Shown: piece after piece, positions 35,627-44,479 of the stretch
Numbering within the stretch: the first letter of the stretch is position 1
How the letters are laid out: the number at the start of each line of letters is the position of its first letter
Source of the DNA: Paraburkholderia hiiakae
Lineage (GTDB): Bacteria; Pseudomonadota; Gammaproteobacteria; Burkholderiales; Burkholderiaceae
Direction: 5' to 3'
Assembly: GCF_904848665.1 (NCBI RefSeq)
Contig: NZ_CAJHCQ010000018.1
Coordinates: 1-64,000, forward strand
DNA length: 64,000 nucleotides
The notes under the pieces: model-generated
What the model was told of the DNA's origin: nothing
Databases searched by the model: none
Seen by the model: only the letters and a program-made list of their open reading frames with translations
Position numbers and translations under genes: made by a program

Positions 35627-36736
35627 TTACTGCTTGACTTCGAGCGCCCACAGACCGTATTGCTTCACGCCATCCGAATCGATGTTCGACTTGTCGATCA
35701 GATAGGTCGGCCACGCGTAGTTCCCAGGCACGTCCTTCTTCGCCTCGTAGTCGGTGATGAACGTCATCGCTTTTGCGGACATGCCGATCGGGTTCTGCGA
35801 GATCGTCGCGTCCTGCTTGCCCGCGCGGATCGCCGAAAGCGCCTGCGCCGTGCCGTCCGCACCGATCACCATGATGTGGCCGGGGTCGCCGAGCGGCTTG
35901 TAGCGGCCCGCATTGTCGATGGCTTTTTCCGCGCCCACCGTGTTGTCGTCGTTCGCGCCGAATACCGCGTCGATCTGCGGATATTTCTGGAGGATGCTCG
36001 TCATCGCGTTGAGCGACTTTTCCTGGTCGAAGCCGCCTTCCTGGCGCGCGACGACCTTGATGTCGGGATACTTCGCGATCTCTTCCGAAAAGCCCTTCTC
36101 GCGGTCCGTGGCCGCCGTCGTGCCGATGAGGCCGATCAGGTCCACCACGTTGCCCTTGGGCGAGCCATAGCGCTTGCTCAACTGGTCGGCGATCCACTTC
36201 GCGCCGGTGGCGCCAAGCGCTACGTTATCCGAAGCGACGAACGAGGTGACCTTACCGCCGTCCGAGCCCCGGTCGAGCATGAAGACCGGCACGTTCATCG
36301 AATTGGCCTTCTCGACCGCTGGAATGATCGCCTTCGAATCGATCGGATTGAGCACGATCGCTTGCACGCCCTGGCTCAGCAGGTTGAGCGTGTCGTTGAC
36401 CTGCTGCTGGGCGTCGCCGTTTGCGTTGGTCTGCACCAGATCGAAGCCCTGCTTTTCCGCACCACGCTCCACACCGTTCTTCAGTCCTACGAAGAATGCG
36501 TTGTTGAGCGTGGCGATCGAGAAGCCGACCTTGATCTTCGTGACCGGTGCCGCAGCGGCCTGCGCCGGCGCGCTCGCGGCGGCGGCGTCCGTCGCCGTCG
36601 CACTGGTTGAAGGCGACTCGCTCTTCGAACAGCCTGCCAGCATTGCCGCGGCGGCGAACATCGTCACGCCTGCCGTGGCACCCATGCGCGCGCTGCGCGC
36701 CACCCATCTGTCGACCCCTGCTGAACTCCACGCCAT
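35627..36736 (-). CDS. sugar-binding lipoprotein (RbsB type)
   Basis: The protein has 369 residues from the ATG at 36736, preceded by AGGAG. A signal peptide ends in the lipobox AMLAGC (Cys36), so it is lipid-anchored. An alanine/serine-rich linker (about 37-60) leads to a periplasmic binding fold of cluster B: KVGFSIATLNNAFFVGLKNG and later VFGANDDNTVGAEKAI and IMVIGADGTAQAL. It captures a sugar for the adjacent importer. Anchoring is uncommon for RbsB proteins in Gram-negative bacteria, which are usually soluble. Confidence 0.88.
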   Translation of the reverse strand: MAWSSAGVDRWVARSARMGATAGVTMFAAAAMLAGCSKSESPSTSATATDAAAASAPAQAAAAPVTKIKVGFSIATLNNAFFVGLKNGVERGAEKQGFDLVQTNANGDAQQQVNDTLNLLSQGVQAIVLNPIDSKAIIPAVEKANSMNVPVFMLDRGSDGGKVTSFVASDNVALGATGAKWIADQLSKRYGSPKGNVVDLIGLIGTTAATDREKGFSEEIAKYPDIKVVARQEGGFDQEKSLNAMTSILQKYPQIDAVFGANDDNTVGAEKAIDNAGRYKPLGDPGHIMVIGADGTAQALSAIRAGKQDATISQNPIGMSAKAMTFITDYEAKKDVPGNYAWPTYLIDKSNIDSDGVKQYGLWALEVKQ

Positions 36737-36873
36737 CACCGTCTCCTGTCTTTGATCTGCTGGTTTTTGACTGACCTGCCAACCGCCAACCGACTGCGTA
36801 ATCGTTTGTACCGCGTGTGTATCGCGCATCTATCACATTGCCACGACTGCCTGGGCGCGCGAGCGCCCGCGTA

Positions 36874-37584
36874 TTACTTGCGCGGCCCGTAGCCCTTGAA
36901 CTTCTCGATGACCTCCTCCATTTGCGCATCTGAAAGCAGCGGCGGCTCGCCCAACTGGCACGCCAGCAAATACTGCTTTGCGAGCACCTCCACTTCGTTG
37001 GCGAGCCACAGCGCCCGCGCGAGATCGCGCCCGAGCGCAATGACGCCGTGATGCGCGAGCAGGCACGCGAGCCGCTCATGCAGCGCTTCGAGCGCGTGAT
37101 CGGAGAGCGCCTGGCTGCCGAAGATCGCATACGGCGCGCAGCGAATCGAATTGCCGCCCGCCGCGGCCACCATGTAGTGATGCGCGGGAATGCCCCGGCT
37201 GTGGATCGCAAGCGCCGTGGCGGCTTGCGAATGCGTATGGACTACGGCGTTCACATCGCTGCGTGCGCGCAGGATGTCGCGATGAAAACGCCACTCGGAG
37301 GAAGGGCGTTGCGCTTCGAAAAGCGGATCGTCATCGCGCACGTCGAGCGGCATCCAGACGATCTGTTCGCGCGAAAGCGCCGCGCACGGCACGCCACTCG
37401 GAGTAATCAGGAGTCCGTCATGCCAGCGCGCGCTCACATTGCCCGACGTGCCCTGATTGATGCCGAGGCGCTCCATCTCGCGAGCGGTATCAACGATCTG
37501 CTGACGCATTTCGGCCTGCGCCCGCGCATCGCGCGCGCGTTGCGCAGCCTCACCGGCTCGAAAGCCCTCGCTTGCGCCGCTCAC
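36874..37584 (-). CDS. class II aldolase (FucA/5-deoxyribulose-phosphate aldolase type)
   Basis: The protein has 236 residues from a GTG at 37584 that overlaps the isomerase stop as GTGA. The fold signature GINQGTSGNVSAR is at 41-53. The catalytic Glu is near 97 (SSEWRFH), zinc ligands His116 and His118 lie in VHTHSQ, and His179 lies in AHHGVIA. The segment RCAPYAIFGSQALSDHA resembles L-fuculose-phosphate aldolase. Next to MtnK and MtnA, this is the layout of the DHAP shunt, where the aldolase cleaves a 5-modified ribulose-1-phosphate to dihydroxyacetone phosphate and an aldehyde. An ATG at residue 26 is another possible start. Confidence 0.87.
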   Translation of the reverse strand: MSGASEGFRAGEAAQRARDARAQAEMRQQIVDTAREMERLGINQGTSGNVSARWHDGLLITPSGVPCAALSREQIVWMPLDVRDDDPLFEAQRPSSEWRFHRDILRARSDVNAVVHTHSQAATALAIHSRGIPAHHYMVAAAGGNSIRCAPYAIFGSQALSDHALEALHERLACLLAHHGVIALGRDLARALWLANEVEVLAKQYLLACQLGEPPLLSDAQMEEVIEKFKGYGPRK

Positions 37585-38657
37585 GCTGCCGCTCCGGTCG
37601 CAAAAAGCGCCGCGAGGCTCGCCTCGAATGGCGCGCGTACGATACCGCGCTCCGTCACGATGCCGGTAACGAGTGCATGCGGCGTCACATCGAACGCCGG
37701 ATTGCGCACCTGAATGCCCTCGGGCGCGATGCGCTGCCCCGCGAGATGCGTCACCTCGGCAGCGCCGCGCTCCTCGATCACGATTTCCGCGCCGCTTGCA
37801 GTGCGCAGATCCAGCGTGGACGAGGGACATGCCACATAGAAGGGAATGCCGAAATGCTTCGCCGCGATCGCCACGCCGAGCGTGCCGATCTTGTTCGCTA
37901 CGTCGCCGTTCGCGGCCACGCGGTCGGTGCCGACGATCACGAGGTCGATGAGCCCCTGAGCCATCAAAGTGGGCGCCATGCTGTCTGTGATTAGCGTCAC
38001 GTCTAGCCCCGCCTGCTGTAGTTCGTAGGCGGTGAGCCGCGCACCTTGCAGGAGTGGCCGAGTCTCGTCCGCATAGACGCGAAACGCCACGCCGTCACGA
38101 TGCGCGCAATAGAGCGGCGCAGTCGCCGTACCGATGCCCGCCGTGGCCAGCGCACCGGCATTGCAGTGCGTGAGCACGCCGCTGCCGGTCGCAATCAGCG
38201 CGCGCCCGGCTTCGCCGATTCGCGCACACAGTTCGATATCCTCATCATGAATGCGCTTTGCCTCCGCAACGAGCGCTTCGTAAAGTGCGGTTCCCGTCGC
38301 GCTCGGCTCGGCGCGCACGTGCGAAAGCATCCGTTCGAGCGCCCAGCGCAGATTCACTGCGGTGGGCCGCGCGCTGTCCAGATACGCGGCGTGCGCTGCG
38401 AGCCGCGCGAGGAACGTATCGCGTGAATCGGACGGCTCGCGCCGCATCGCCACGCACAGGCCATAGGCGGCCGCGACACCAATCGCGGGAGCGCCGCGAA
38501 CACGCAGCTCGTGGATCGCTCGCCAGACCGCCTCGACCGTGTCCACGGCTTCGACCACGCACTCGCGCGGCAAACGCGTCTGGTCGAGCAGATAAAGGGT
38601 GCCGTCGCGCCACTCGATGGTGGGCGGAAGACTCGATTGTTGCGCCTGCAACGTCAT
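37581..38657 (-). CDS. mtnA: S-methyl-5-thioribose-1-phosphate isomerase family (MtnA-like)
   Basis: The protein has 358 residues from the ATG at 38657 (GGAG before it). RGAPAIGVAAAYG is at 54-66. The catalytic cysteine is Cys165 in LTHCNAGALAT and the catalytic Asp is Asp245 in GTDRVAANGD, followed by NKIGT. ETRPLLQGARLTAYEL (199-214) is conserved. It turns an aldose-1-phosphate with a modified C5 into the ketose-1-phosphate. In the methionine salvage pathway it would work with MtnBCD, but those genes are absent here and an aldolase follows instead, so 5-deoxyribose disposal or methylthioribose cleavage is likely. Confidence 0.92.
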   Translation of the reverse strand: MTLQAQQSSLPPTIEWRDGTLYLLDQTRLPRECVVEAVDTVEAVWRAIHELRVRGAPAIGVAAAYGLCVAMRREPSDSRDTFLARLAAHAAYLDSARPTAVNLRWALERMLSHVRAEPSATGTALYEALVAEAKRIHDEDIELCARIGEAGRALIATGSGVLTHCNAGALATAGIGTATAPLYCAHRDGVAFRVYADETRPLLQGARLTAYELQQAGLDVTLITDSMAPTLMAQGLIDLVIVGTDRVAANGDVANKIGTLGVAIAAKHFGIPFYVACPSSTLDLRTASGAEIVIEERGAAEVTHLAGQRIAPEGIQVRNPAFDVTPHALVTGIVTERGIVRAPFEASLAALFATGAAA

Positions 38658-38719
38658 ACATTCTCCGTCTATGCCGGTTGTCCGGGGCTCGGCCACCCAT
38701 TGTGGCAGCCTGTTTTCGC

Positions 38720-39979
38720 TTACGCCGATTCCGCGAGCACTTGAGCGGCCAGCGCGCTGACCGCTTCGATCGAAGCCAGCTCGCGCCGCTGCACCAGCAA
38801 CGCTTCGGCAAGGTTCAGGCAACGCACTTCGATCCGCGCGCGCACCGCTTCGTCCTTGATACTGGTAATCTCCGCCACCTTCGCCATGCCGACTATGCGG
38901 CGGATCATCTTGCAGCCTGCAAAGCCGAGCGTGTCGGCGAAGAGTCGCCTGATGAAATCTTCGCGGAACGCCTCAGCCGCACGCGTGCCCGCCGGGCCGC
39001 CAATGAATGCATGGCCAGCCTCGTCCTCGTGCGCGCGCCAGATCTGCCCGAACTTCTGCGCGAAGGCGTTCCACACGGCCTCGACCTGTTCGAGCAGCCA
39101 GCCCCGGTATACGGCAGGGTCGCGTCCCGCCTCGCGGTCGTGCCAGTCGCGCGCGTAATACGCGAGCAGCAGGTTGGCAATGAACGCACCCGTGTCAAAG
39201 CCCATCGGCCCATAGAACGCGAACTCGGGGTCGATCACATATGTCTCGTGCTCGTTCGCCATGATCGAGCCCGTATGGAGGTCTCCGTGCACGAGCGTTT
39301 CGGCATGATTCATGAAGGCCCACTTCATCTCGCCCGCCGCGATCCGCAACAGCTCGTGCGTGCGCAACCGTTCGACTGCCGTCGCGGGCAGCGCGGGGCT
39401 GTAGACGTTCGAAGGATGATCTTCGAACGGGAACGTGAAGACGAGTTCTTCGGTAATCCTGCACAATTCCGTATTGATGTCGCCGCCCACCGCCGCCTTC
39501 TTTGCATCCGGCGCAAGGTAGAGGTCGGAGCCATGAAACAGCGTGCGGGCGAGATAGGTGGAAATGTGATCGGCGAGCCGCGGATAAACGATGCCGTCTA
39601 TCAGTCCCCCACGCAGCACGCGATGCGAATCGAGCCGCTGCATGACCATGAGGAACTTCTCACTGTCCGCGTGAAAGACGCTCGGCACGTGCTCCGGGCA
39701 GAGCGCACCGAAGCGCCGCAACGCCGCCACTTCGCGCTGCATGCGCTCGCGCGGCAAGGGCCACGCTTCGCCTACCAGCCGCAGGTACGGCGGCGCCTGC
39801 TTCACCACGACGCTCAGGCGCGGGTCGCGCGCGCTGCTCACGAAGTAGACGTAGTTGAGGTTGCCATCGCCCACTTCGACGACTTGCAATTCGCTGTCGT
39901 CGCCAAGCCTTGCGCAAACGGCCGGAATACCCAATAGATATTCGGTCAGTTCGGAAGAGCTGAAAGCTTCGAAGTGCAT
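38720..39979 (-). CDS. mtnK: 5-methylthioribose kinase family (MtnK-like)
   Basis: The protein has 419 residues. The ATP loop GDGNLNYVY is at 37-45. The catalytic block HGDLHTGS is at 231-238 and DPEFAFYGPMGFD follows near 250-262; both are hallmarks of MtnK. MtnK phosphorylates C1 of 5-methylthioribose and some members accept 5-deoxyribose. The ATG at 39979 is preferred over one nine codons upstream because it begins the conserved region. It is the first enzyme of the operon after the GntR gene. Confidence 0.9.
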   Translation of the reverse strand: MHFEAFSSSELTEYLLGIPAVCARLGDDSELQVVEVGDGNLNYVYFVSSARDPRLSVVVKQAPPYLRLVGEAWPLPRERMQREVAALRRFGALCPEHVPSVFHADSEKFLMVMQRLDSHRVLRGGLIDGIVYPRLADHISTYLARTLFHGSDLYLAPDAKKAAVGGDINTELCRITEELVFTFPFEDHPSNVYSPALPATAVERLRTHELLRIAAGEMKWAFMNHAETLVHGDLHTGSIMANEHETYVIDPEFAFYGPMGFDTGAFIANLLLAYYARDWHDREAGRDPAVYRGWLLEQVEAVWNAFAQKFGQIWRAHEDEAGHAFIGGPAGTRAAEAFREDFIRRLFADTLGFAGCKMIRRIVGMAKVAEITSIKDEAVRARIEVRCLNLAEALLVQRRELASIEAVSALAAQVLAESA

Positions 39980-40014
39980 ACGTTTCCTGTCGGGAAAAAG
40001 GGCCACTGGGCCGC

Positions 40015-40770
40015 CTAACGTCGTTTGCGCACGAGATCGAACTTGAAAATGCTGGCGTTGTAATAGTCGTTGCTGTAGCAGACCGCACGGCCGGTCTCAT
40101 CGAAATCCACTTCGTCGATCAGCAGAAACATGCCGATACTCTCCTGCAACTCCGGCAAATCCCGCGGGGTGAGAATGGTCGGCTGGATCGAACTATGCGT
40201 GTGGGAGAGCCGAACGCCCGCGCGCTCCAGCGTGCCGAACAGCGACTCGCCTAGTTCCTGCCCTTCGAGCAACGCTTTCGGCACGATATCGATGCAGTAC
40301 GCGGCGATAGCGTCGTCGGCGCGACGCACGCGTTCGAACCGCACGCAGGGATCGCCTTCGGCGAGGCCGAGCTTTTGCGCGAGACTGCCGGAAGCCGCGA
40401 TCGTCCTCACTTGCAAACGGCTCGTGGAAGGCACCGCGCCAACACTTCGTATCATGTCCGTCACAGACATCAGATCATCCAGACCGCCCTGCAGTTTGAG
40501 CGTGATTTGTCTGACGAAGGTCCCCTTGCCGTGCACGCGCGTGAGAAGACCGTGGGAAATCATCTGCGCCACCGCCTCCCGCAGGCTGGAGCGGCCCACG
40601 CCCAGCAGTTCGCAAAGTTCGGGCTCCGGGGGGATTTGATCGCCCGGTTTGAGCGAGCGCTCGCGGATCATTTCCAGCAGCGAATCCTGGATTCGCTCGC
40701 ACATCGACTGATCGACGCTCAGGCGCATGTTTGCCGCATCATTGCGTGGGTTGGGTACATTGGGCTCCAA
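40015..40770 (-). CDS. GntR/HutC-family regulator of the sugar operon
   Basis: The protein has 251 residues. The GntR winged helix is at about 20-92: IQDSLLEMIRERSLKPGDQI, PPEPELCELLGVGRSSLREAV and LTRVHGKGTFV. A UTRA ligand domain of the HutC subfamily fills the rest. It is the first gene of the nine-gene operon, with a perfect palindrome just upstream of its start. It probably represses the operon and is released by a pathway sugar phosphate. An ATG at residue 15 is another possible start. Confidence 0.88.
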   Translation of the reverse strand: MEPNVPNPRNDAANMRLSVDQSMCERIQDSLLEMIRERSLKPGDQIPPEPELCELLGVGRSSLREAVAQMISHGLLTRVHGKGTFVRQITLKLQGGLDDLMSVTDMIRSVGAVPSTSRLQVRTIAASGSLAQKLGLAEGDPCVRFERVRRADDAIAAYCIDIVPKALLEGQELGESLFGTLERAGVRLSHTHSSIQPTILTPRDLPELQESIGMFLLIDEVDFDETGRAVCYSNDYYNASIFKFDLVRKRR

Positions 40771-40773
40771 TCT

Positions 40774-40791
40774 ACATCAGACGTCTGATGT
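40774..40791. promoter_or_regulatory. perfect 18-bp palindrome, GntR operator
   Basis: ACATCAGACGTCTGATGT is fully self-complementary and lies 3 bases upstream of the GntR start codon. GntR proteins bind palindromes of this kind at their own promoters. The position would block transcription of the whole operon. Confidence 0.8.
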
Positions 40792-40852
40792 CATGGGCTC
40801 GTGGTTTTCCCTTTCATGCGGTGCAGCATGGAGATTGCACCCACACGCTGCG

Positions 40853-41533
40853 CTATTTGATATTCACCGAAAGCAGCACCGACTCGAACAACTCTTCGAG
40901 CCCGAGCCACAAAATCTGCAGGCCGATGCACAGCAGCACGAATGCGAGCAGCCGCATCAGCACTTCAGTACCGACCGGCCCGAGCCGCTTGCCCACGTGC
41001 CCCGCGAAACGCACGCACAGATAAATGCAGCCGCAAAGAACGATCAACGCAAGCAGCACGCCCACGACATTGACGAGTTGCACCTGACCGCGCGGCCGCC
41101 CGGTGCCCAGCGCAATCGCGACCGCAATCGACCCTGGTCCAACGGTGACCGGCAGCGTGAGCGGATAAAACGCCGCGGCGCGCAGCGTCGCTTTGCGCGC
41201 CGAATCCGGCGGCGCCTGCGCGACTGCGCTATCCCCGCCATCGGACGATTTGTGCAGCAGGTTCCAGCCCGCGAATGCAATGACCAACCCGCCCGCGACC
41301 CGCAAAACGGGTATCGATATGCCAAAGAACGAGAGCACGTAGGCGCCCATGATCAGCGAGCCGAGCAGAATGAACAGGCTGTTGATGGCGATGATGCGCG
41401 CGAGAAATGCGCGCTCGCTGGCCGTCGCACGCGGCAGCATGCTCAGCACGATAAAGCCCGCCGCGGGCGGATTGAGGACGGGAAAGAGCCCCGCGAAGAC
41501 GAGCAGGAAGGTGTCGGAGAGTTGATTGAGCAT
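40853..41533 (-). CDS. marC: MarC/UPF0056 family membrane protein
   Basis: The protein has 226 residues and six hydrophobic segments (about 8-28, 47-67, 72-90, 125-147, 155-177 and 195-218). The motif FAGLFPVLNPPAAGFIVLSM (13-32) and the repeat-like PLTLPVTVGPGSIAVAIALG are typical of MarC. The family was once linked to antibiotic resistance but the role is unproven. It stands after the sugar operon on the same strand but before its regulator, so it is probably separate. Confidence 0.85.
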   Translation of the reverse strand: MLNQLSDTFLLVFAGLFPVLNPPAAGFIVLSMLPRATASERAFLARIIAINSLFILLGSLIMGAYVLSFFGISIPVLRVAGGLVIAFAGWNLLHKSSDGGDSAVAQAPPDSARKATLRAAAFYPLTLPVTVGPGSIAVAIALGTGRPRGQVQLVNVVGVLLALIVLCGCIYLCVRFAGHVGKRLGPVGTEVLMRLLAFVLLCIGLQILWLGLEELFESVLLSVNIK

Positions 41534-41716
41534 CTCTGTTCTCCCGTGGCATCACGGAGTATCCGGGCCCGCTCGCCGCCCGTTCAATACGACGATGGCC
41601 CCATTGAACGACGATTATGGAGCCGGAATGGAACTTGATCGCCCTATGTGGCTCGAATAAAGCCGCCAAAGTCCCGACGCACCCCGCGCAAAACCAACGT
41701 TCAAGCTCATCTGTCG

Positions 41717-42820
41717 ATGCCCTTTGCTTCCCGACTTCGATTGCTGCCCAATCTCCTCGTCCTGATTGTCGCGGGCCTCGCGGCTGGCGCGGCTCCCGCT
41801 TCTGCCCACGCGGCCGCTCATCACACGGCGGCAGAAAGCACTGTCCACGCAACACCCAAAAAGAAAAAGAGCGTCGCGCACAAGACGAAGCCCGTACATC
41901 GCTCGATGCATGCCGATGCGCCCTCCACCAACCTCTCAGGGCCGAAGCGCCGTACCAAACGCGCGAGGCCCAGGCACGGCCCGCTACCGGCATCGCAACA
42001 CGCAGCGCAAGTGAGCGCCAAAGACGCCCACGCCCCTCGCCTGCTCGCACGCTGCGGCTTCACGCCGGCGTCGCGCAAGCAGCTCTTTTCGCATGCGATC
42101 TACGTCGTCGACGAAAACACCCACACGCCGCTCTACGCGCGCAATGCCGACGCCGTGGCGCCTGTCGCGTCGGTGTCGAAACTCATGACGGCGATCGTCT
42201 GGCTCGACAGTGCTCATGCACCCCTGCAACAGCGGCTCTCGGTCACGACCGCCGATCTCGACACGCTCAAATTCACGGATTCGCGCCTCGGCGTGGGCGC
42301 GTCGCTCACGCGCGCCAACATGCTGCACGTTGCGCTGATGTCATCGGAAAACCGTGCGGCTTCGGCACTCAGCCGCGACTATCCTGGCGGGCGGCCCGCT
42401 TTCGTCGCGGCAATGAACACGAAGGCGCTGCGTTTTGGCATGACGCACACGCATTTCGTCAACGCGACTGGGCTCTCGCCGCAGAACGTTTCAACCGCTC
42501 GCGAACTGGCGAATCTCGTGCGTGCGGCCAATGGCTACCCGCTCATTCGCCGCTATTCGATCGACCATCAGGAACGCGTGTCCACTGGCCGCGGGCAGTT
42601 GCAGTATGTGAACAGTAATCGGTTGGTGCGCTACGGGCAGGTGCGCGCGAGCGTGCAGAAAACCGGCTTCATCAACGAGTCCGGCCACAATATGGTGATG
42701 CGCGTGATGGTGCACGGGCGGCGGCCCGTGATCGTCACCCTCCTGGGGAGCGCTACGCCCGAGGGTTCGCGACTGGACGGCGTGCGTATCGCGCATTGGC
42801 TCTCGTGCTCCCTACGCTGA
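41717..42820 (+). CDS. pbpG: D-alanyl-D-alanine endopeptidase (PBP7, peptidase S11)
   Basis: The protein has 367 residues from the ATG at 41717. A signal peptide (to about 34, PASAHA) exports it. A basic, Lys/His-rich linker (about 35-100) precedes the S11 domain. The catalytic set is complete: SVSK, SEN in MSSENRAA, and KTG in VQKTGFINESG. It cleaves cross-links in peptidoglycan. The frame is open upstream, but the signal peptide fixes the start. The long basic linker before the domain is unusual for PBP7. Confidence 0.9.
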   Translation: MPFASRLRLLPNLLVLIVAGLAAGAAPASAHAAAHHTAAESTVHATPKKKKSVAHKTKPVHRSMHADAPSTNLSGPKRRTKRARPRHGPLPASQHAAQVSAKDAHAPRLLARCGFTPASRKQLFSHAIYVVDENTHTPLYARNADAVAPVASVSKLMTAIVWLDSAHAPLQQRLSVTTADLDTLKFTDSRLGVGASLTRANMLHVALMSSENRAASALSRDYPGGRPAFVAAMNTKALRFGMTHTHFVNATGLSPQNVSTARELANLVRAANGYPLIRRYSIDHQERVSTGRGQLQYVNSNRLVRYGQVRASVQKTGFINESGHNMVMRVMVHGRRPVIVTLLGSATPEGSRLDGVRIAHWLSCSLR

Positions 42821-42840
42821 GCGAGCGGGTCAGGGATTCG

Positions 42841-43458
42841 TCACATCAGCGCTCGACGCTCACCGAGTGCATTCCAGCGGCGTATGGCGCGGCTCTCATG
42901 GTCGAAACCGAGAACGCTCACCGAAGCGGTGTCGAGATACAGATGCTCGCCTAGCGCCGCCGAACCGGAAATCCAGCAGCTCGCCAATGCGCGCAGGAAA
43001 TGCGCGTGCGAAAAGAGGGCCACGCGGCCACGCAGGGCCAGCAGTCCATCGATCACGGCCGCGGCGCGCGCCTGAACGCGCGCGAGATCCTCGCCCTGCG
43101 CGATGGGCGAATGCCATACGCTCCAGTCGGGTTCGGTCTTGCGGATATCCGCTGTCTTGAGGCCTTCGTAAATCCCGTAGTCCCACTCGTGCAGGTCGGC
43201 CGAAATCGTCATCTCGTCGCCGAGGCCCGCGAGCTGGCACGTCTCGATGGCCCGCGCCATCGGGCTGCAAAGCACCGCATCGAAGCGCTGTGTGGCGAGC
43301 GACGGCGCGAGCGAGCGCGCCTGCTCGCGTCCGTGCTCAGTGAGCGCGATATCGGTGCGCCCGGTGTGCTGCCCAGAGAGGCTCCATTGCGTTTCGCCAT
43401 GGCGGATCAACCAGACTTCACGCAGTCCGGAGGACACGCCGGCAGGATTGGCAGACAT
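42841..43458 (-). CDS. histidine phosphatase family protein
   Basis: The protein has 205 residues from the ATG at 43458, which has GGAG 6 bases before it. The catalytic RHG is in LIRHGETQWSLSGQHTGRTD, with SPMARAIETC and a second His in LFSHAHFLRALA. The HTGRTDIALTEHGREQA block is typical of the CobC/phosphoglycerate-mutase-like branch. The substrate is a phosphate ester that cannot be named. It ends 20 bases from the convergent pbpG gene. Confidence 0.87.
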   Translation of the reverse strand: MSANPAGVSSGLREVWLIRHGETQWSLSGQHTGRTDIALTEHGREQARSLAPSLATQRFDAVLCSPMARAIETCQLAGLGDEMTISADLHEWDYGIYEGLKTADIRKTEPDWSVWHSPIAQGEDLARVQARAAAVIDGLLALRGRVALFSHAHFLRALASCWISGSAALGEHLYLDTASVSVLGFDHESRAIRRWNALGERRALM

Positions 43459-43720
43459 CGGGAACTCCACGTTCATGCCCCGCGCGGGACACACGGGATG
43501 CCTGCAGCATACCCGTTTCGAGGACATTTCGCCGCGCCGCTACCCTCTTGTTGCACATCGCAAAATGAAGGCATATCGAAAGCGGACGTCGTCTCACGCC
43601 GCCTCGCTATTGATTTGCACTCCGTAGTAATTTTTCTTTAGTAGAGATGGATGCCCAATGGGCTCGTACCACGCGATCGAGATACACGAACCGCGCTTGA
43701 GCCACATGCGCACAGCACGA

Positions 43721-43748
43721 CGCCGCCGCCCCTTGCGAGGCGGCGGCG
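43721..43748 (-). terminator. 10-bp GC hairpin downstream of the CsbD gene
   Basis: CGCCGCCGCC (43721-43730) pairs with GGCGGCGGCG (43739-43748) around an 8-base loop. It lies 22 bases past the CsbD stop on the minus strand. No T run follows, so it may act as a transcript stabiliser or a factor-dependent stop. Confidence 0.5.
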
Positions 43749-43769
43749 CTGCGGGTTAGCCATCGCTTA

Positions 43770-43967
43770 TCAGTGATGGCGCTTCACGTCCTTCGCCATA
43801 TCCTTTGCGGCCTCCTTCATGTCGCCGACGTTCTTGCGTGCCTGGCCGGCTTCCTGCTGGATGTCGCCCTTCAATTCACGCGCCGGGTTGTCGGTTGCGC
43901 GGCCCACAGCCTCGTTGACCTTGCCCTTCACCTTCTCAGCCGTGCCCTTCACCTGGTCCTTGTTCAT
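43770..43967 (-). CDS. CsbD-family stress protein
   Basis: The protein has 65 residues, the family length, from an ATG with GGAG 7 bases before it. It begins MNKDQVKGTAEKVKGKVNEA, the CsbD signature, and is rich in charged residues and alanine, predicted helical and soluble. The longer open frame upstream is not coding. CsbD-like proteins rise under general stress in many bacteria; the molecular role is unknown. Confidence 0.88.
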   Translation of the reverse strand: MNKDQVKGTAEKVKGKVNEAVGRATDNPARELKGDIQQEAGQARKNVGDMKEAAKDMAKDVKRHH

Positions 43968-44104
43968 GATCTCACTCCACAGTAGAAGCGACGGGGTGTC
44001 GCGACGCTTCGTATAGCGCATGCACTGTGCCCGAGGTGCCTGGCGATCACGCGCGGCCGTATTCCGGAGCGCCCGCATTTTGGGGACGCAACGCAACTTC
44101 GGCG

Positions 44105-44479
44105 TCAATCGTGCGCCATGGCGCGGTCGATCGAGATGTGCGTGGGCATCATGTTGACGTTCGCGTTGTGCATGACCCACAGCGAAAGGCCGACGATCAC
44201 AGCAATCAGAAACGCCGTGCAGATAAAGATCGCCGTATTCGAACGCTGCTCGCGCGACGCGCCGATGTGCAGGAAATACACGAGTTGCACGACGAGTTGC
44301 GCAATGCAGAGCACGACGATGGCTGCCAGCCCGACGCCCGGCGAAACGACTCGAAACATCACGACGCCGAAAGACGCCAGCGTGAGCACGAGCGAAAGCA
44401 CCGTGCCGATCATGTAGCCCTTGAGGCTGCCGTGCGACGCGTCATGCACGGCGTGGTGAGTGGCATGGGATTGGCTCAC
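44105..44479 (-). CDS. cyoD: cytochrome bo3 ubiquinol oxidase subunit IV
   Basis: The protein has 124 residues from a GTG at 44479 that overlaps the CyoC stop as GTGA. A His-rich N-terminus leads to HGSLKGYMIGTVLSLVLTLA and two further hydrophobic helices with QLVVQLVYFLHI, all typical of CyoD. It helps assemble the oxidase. It is the last gene of the cyo operon here; the heme O synthase gene cyoE is not next to it. Confidence 0.88.
   Translation of the reverse strand: MSQSHATHHAVHDASHGSLKGYMIGTVLSLVLTLASFGVVMFRVVSPGVGLAAIVVLCIAQLVVQLVYFLHIGASREQRSNTAIFICTAFLIAVIVGLSLWVMHNANVNMMPTHISIDRAMAHD

Noticed and set aside
35357..36610. Long plus-strand frames opposite the importer genes
   Set aside because: They mirror the codon pattern of the ABC genes and have no start site or motif.
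38657..38720. Classical methionine salvage cluster
   Set aside because: MtnB, MtnC, MtnD and MtnE genes are not present; an aldolase follows the isomerase instead.
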